Shown here piece by piece: positions 22,510 through 22,952 of a stretch of 22,952 bases of DNA. A program made the position numbers and the translations under genes. This DNA comes from Pseudomonadota bacterium. GTDB taxonomy: Bacteria > Pseudomonadota > Alphaproteobacteria > Sphingomonadales > SMXR01. The stretch lies in the NCBI GenBank assembly GCA_022571175.1, contig JACZYI010000008.1, positions 1 through 22,952 of the forward strand. Reading direction: 5' to 3'. Every line of letters begins with the position of its first letter. Position 1 is the first letter of the stretch. The notes under the pieces were generated by a model. The model worked only from the letters and a program-made list of their open reading frames with translations, made no database searches and was not told where the DNA came from.

Positions 22510-22952
22510 CTAAATCACCCTGGCCAGAAGAATTTTGGTCTTTCCCGATGTTCGCTCGTCCACCATATCCAACCAGGCGGGCGGGATAAAATCCTCACTC
22601 CGCCCCGCTTCAATAACAATCACGCATGAGGGCTTGAGCCAACAATTTTCATAGAGCGATTGCAGGGCCGGTTCCAGTAATCGCTTTCCATAGGGCGGGT
22701 CCAGAAAGATCAAGTCATAGGGCTCGTTGGTTGACGGCAGGTTTCTGGCGCTTGCGGCGACAACATCGGTGTCTTTTTCGCATTTGAGTAGAGAAATATT
22801 TACTTTCAATATGGACAAAGACCGTTGGTGTTTTTCCACAAAGGTCACGTGCTCAGCACCCCTTGAGAGCGCTTCCAGTCCCATAGCTCCCGTGCCAGCA
22901 AAAACATCTGCCACACGCTTGTCACCGGGATCACCCATAGTCCCATGGCATA
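22510..22952 (-). CDS. rsmD: 16S rRNA (guanine966-N2)-methyltransferase RsmD, C-terminal part (cut by window edge)
   Basis: About 147 codons are visible; the frame stays open to the right edge (CHGTMGDPGDKRV), so the N-terminus lies outside and the ATG at 22938 is internal. The SAM-binding motif I is VADVFAGTGAMGLEALSRGA, motif II acidic residue is in VTFVEKHQRSL, and the catalytic motif is FLDPPYG, typical of N6-adenine/N2-guanine methyltransferases. The tail VIVIEAGRSEDFIPP and KTKILLARVI fits RsmD. It methylates G966 of 16S rRNA in the assembled 30S subunit. It converges on mutL with a 7-bp gap, so each gene's transcripts may run into the other. Confidence 0.93.
   Translation of the reverse strand, partial: CHGTMGDPGDKRVADVFAGTGAMGLEALSRGAEHVTFVEKHQRSLSILKVNISLLKCEKDTDVVAASARNLPSTNEPYDLIFLDPPYGKRLLEPALQSLYENCWLKPSCVIVIEAGRSEDFIPPAWLDMVDERTSGKTKILLARVI

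Overview
The window looks like chromosomal DNA of an alphaproteobacterium of moderate G+C content. The clues are a gene transfer agent (GTA)-type terminase/portal block, a DUF6456 regulator, a TipF-like EAL protein, an alphaproteobacterial CheY/CheZ pair, a TIGR01459-type HAD hydrolase, a DUF3035 lipoprotein beside lspA, and a MutL carrying the CNHGRP motif. No tRNA, rRNA, CRISPR array or insertion sequence was recognised. The species cannot be told from the sequence alone.

Layout. (1) 1-2347, minus strand: the start of a TonB energising operon (DUF3450 protein, TtpC-like long ExbB, ordinary ExbB running off the left edge), with overlapping genes. (2) 2348-3325: almost 1 kb without a convincing gene. 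It holds a cluster of strong hairpins that may be an unclassified small RNA, an inverted repeat and a clear intrinsic terminator. (3) 3326-4077: a membrane-anchored SRPBCC protein and a small hypothetical gene. (4) 4087-9495: the most interesting part. An XRE repressor diverges from a DUF6456 regulator, followed by GTA small terminase, large terminase and a portal gene broken at about residue 325. Three copies of one 19-bp operator (TATAACC-N5-GGTTATA) lie between the divergent regulators and just upstream of the terminase promoter. No capsid, protease or tail genes follow, so the structural cluster is a remnant or has been relocated, while its switch looks intact. Two tiny ORFs of unknown origin sit at the break. 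(5) 9612-11593: small membrane, lysine-tailed, DUF1499 and SCP2 proteins. (6) 11770-15271: TipF-like protein, HAD hydrolase, CheZ and CheY, a motility-flavoured stretch. (7) 15496-22952: housekeeping genes ribF, ileS, lspA, a DUF3035 lipoprotein, mutL, and rsmD cut by the right edge. A large RNA-like fold precedes ileS.

How the genes fit together. The minus-strand operon at the left would power TonB-dependent outer-membrane import. The XRE/DUF6456 pair probably forms a repressor/activator switch resembling the RogA-GafYZ module of Caulobacter and GafA of Rhodobacter, wired by shared operators to the packaging genes; this is inference. CheY and CheZ act together on flagellar rotation, and TipF-type proteins place the flagellum. 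LspA matures lipoproteins such as its DUF3035 neighbour. Several genes (HAD, ribF, mutL) appear to start at TTG and the XRE gene at GTG; these starts were chosen from ribosome-binding sites and family alignment remembered from experience, not from a search.
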